Positions 13,811-13,842 of a DNA stretch of 13,842 bases are shown one piece after another (position 1 is the first letter of the stretch; every line of letters starts with the position of its first letter). The stretch is from Pseudomonadota bacterium. GTDB lineage: Bacteria; Pseudomonadota; Alphaproteobacteria; Sphingomonadales; Sphingomonadaceae. A program made the translations under genes and the position numbers. The stretch lies in contig JAEWJQ010000280.1 of assembly GCA_023386515.1 (NCBI GenBank), forward strand, positions 1-13,842, written 5' to 3'. The notes below the pieces were generated by a model, which worked only from the letters and a program-made list of their open reading frames with translations, was not told where the DNA came from and made no database searches.

Positions 13811-13842
13811 GTCGTGTCCGCCGTCTCTCGACACATCGGGCC

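Overview
The window reads as chromosomal DNA of a GC-rich alphaproteobacterium, most likely a sphingomonad (Sphingomonas or a close relative). This is an inference from several things. Gene order S4-domain protein / 7Fe ferredoxin / CarD is, from memory, typical of that group. A DUF1489 protein, which is characteristic of alphaproteobacteria, is present. An EcfG-type (general stress sigma factor) promoter motif lies before the ferredoxin, and codon third positions are strongly GC-biased. No insertion sequence, integrase, phage gene, tRNA, rRNA or CRISPR array was seen.

Layout. 1-1563 (+): an RNA-binding S4/Hsp15-like protein, a 7Fe ferredoxin (fdxA) behind a perfect GGAAC-N17-CGTT motif, and a CarD RNA-polymerase-binding regulator closed by a clean intrinsic terminator. 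1564-3893 (+): three tandem paralogous exported DUF2807 (GIN-domain) proteins. The first has a cleavable signal peptide, the second a lipobox and the third a signal peptide with diverged repeats. The first two share an 11-nt operator/-10 sequence, and the second sits behind a perfect 16-bp inverted repeat that contains its ribosome binding site. 3894-3979 holds a structured palindromic element. 3980-5871 (-): a DUF1489 protein and an MgtE-type magnesium transporter. 5983-6444 (+): a cytoplasmic cyclophilin, divergent from mgtE. 6504-7400 (-): a LysR regulator. 7401-7687: a regulatory region with an orphan intrinsic terminator and a segment able to compete with it. 7688-9961 (+): a two-domain CDC48/VAT-type AAA+ ATPase. 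9958-10320 (-): an antibiotic-biosynthesis-monooxygenase-fold protein whose stop codon overlaps that of the ATPase. 10461-11075 (+): a PmtA/KsgA-like SAM methyltransferase. 11143-11628 (+): a MarR regulator. 11635-12816 (-): a phospholipase-D/cardiolipin-synthase-like protein. 12855-13324 (+): a previously intact exported-protein gene, now split by two compensating frameshifts. 13405-13749 (+): RNA polymerase omega subunit (rpoZ).

Themes. Transcription machinery (CarD, omega) and general housekeeping (ferredoxin, Mg transport, prolyl isomerase) flank accessory blocks. One block is the envelope-directed DUF2807 cluster with its shared operator. Another is a membrane-lipid neighbourhood: a probable phospholipid methyltransferase, a cardiolipin-synthase-like enzyme and a MarR regulator between them. 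A third is the archaeal/eukaryal-style CDC48 unfoldase, with an elaborate leader and a possible stress promoter. The best candidates for undescribed biology are the regulatory DNA/RNA structures before the second DUF2807 gene and before the CDC48 gene.
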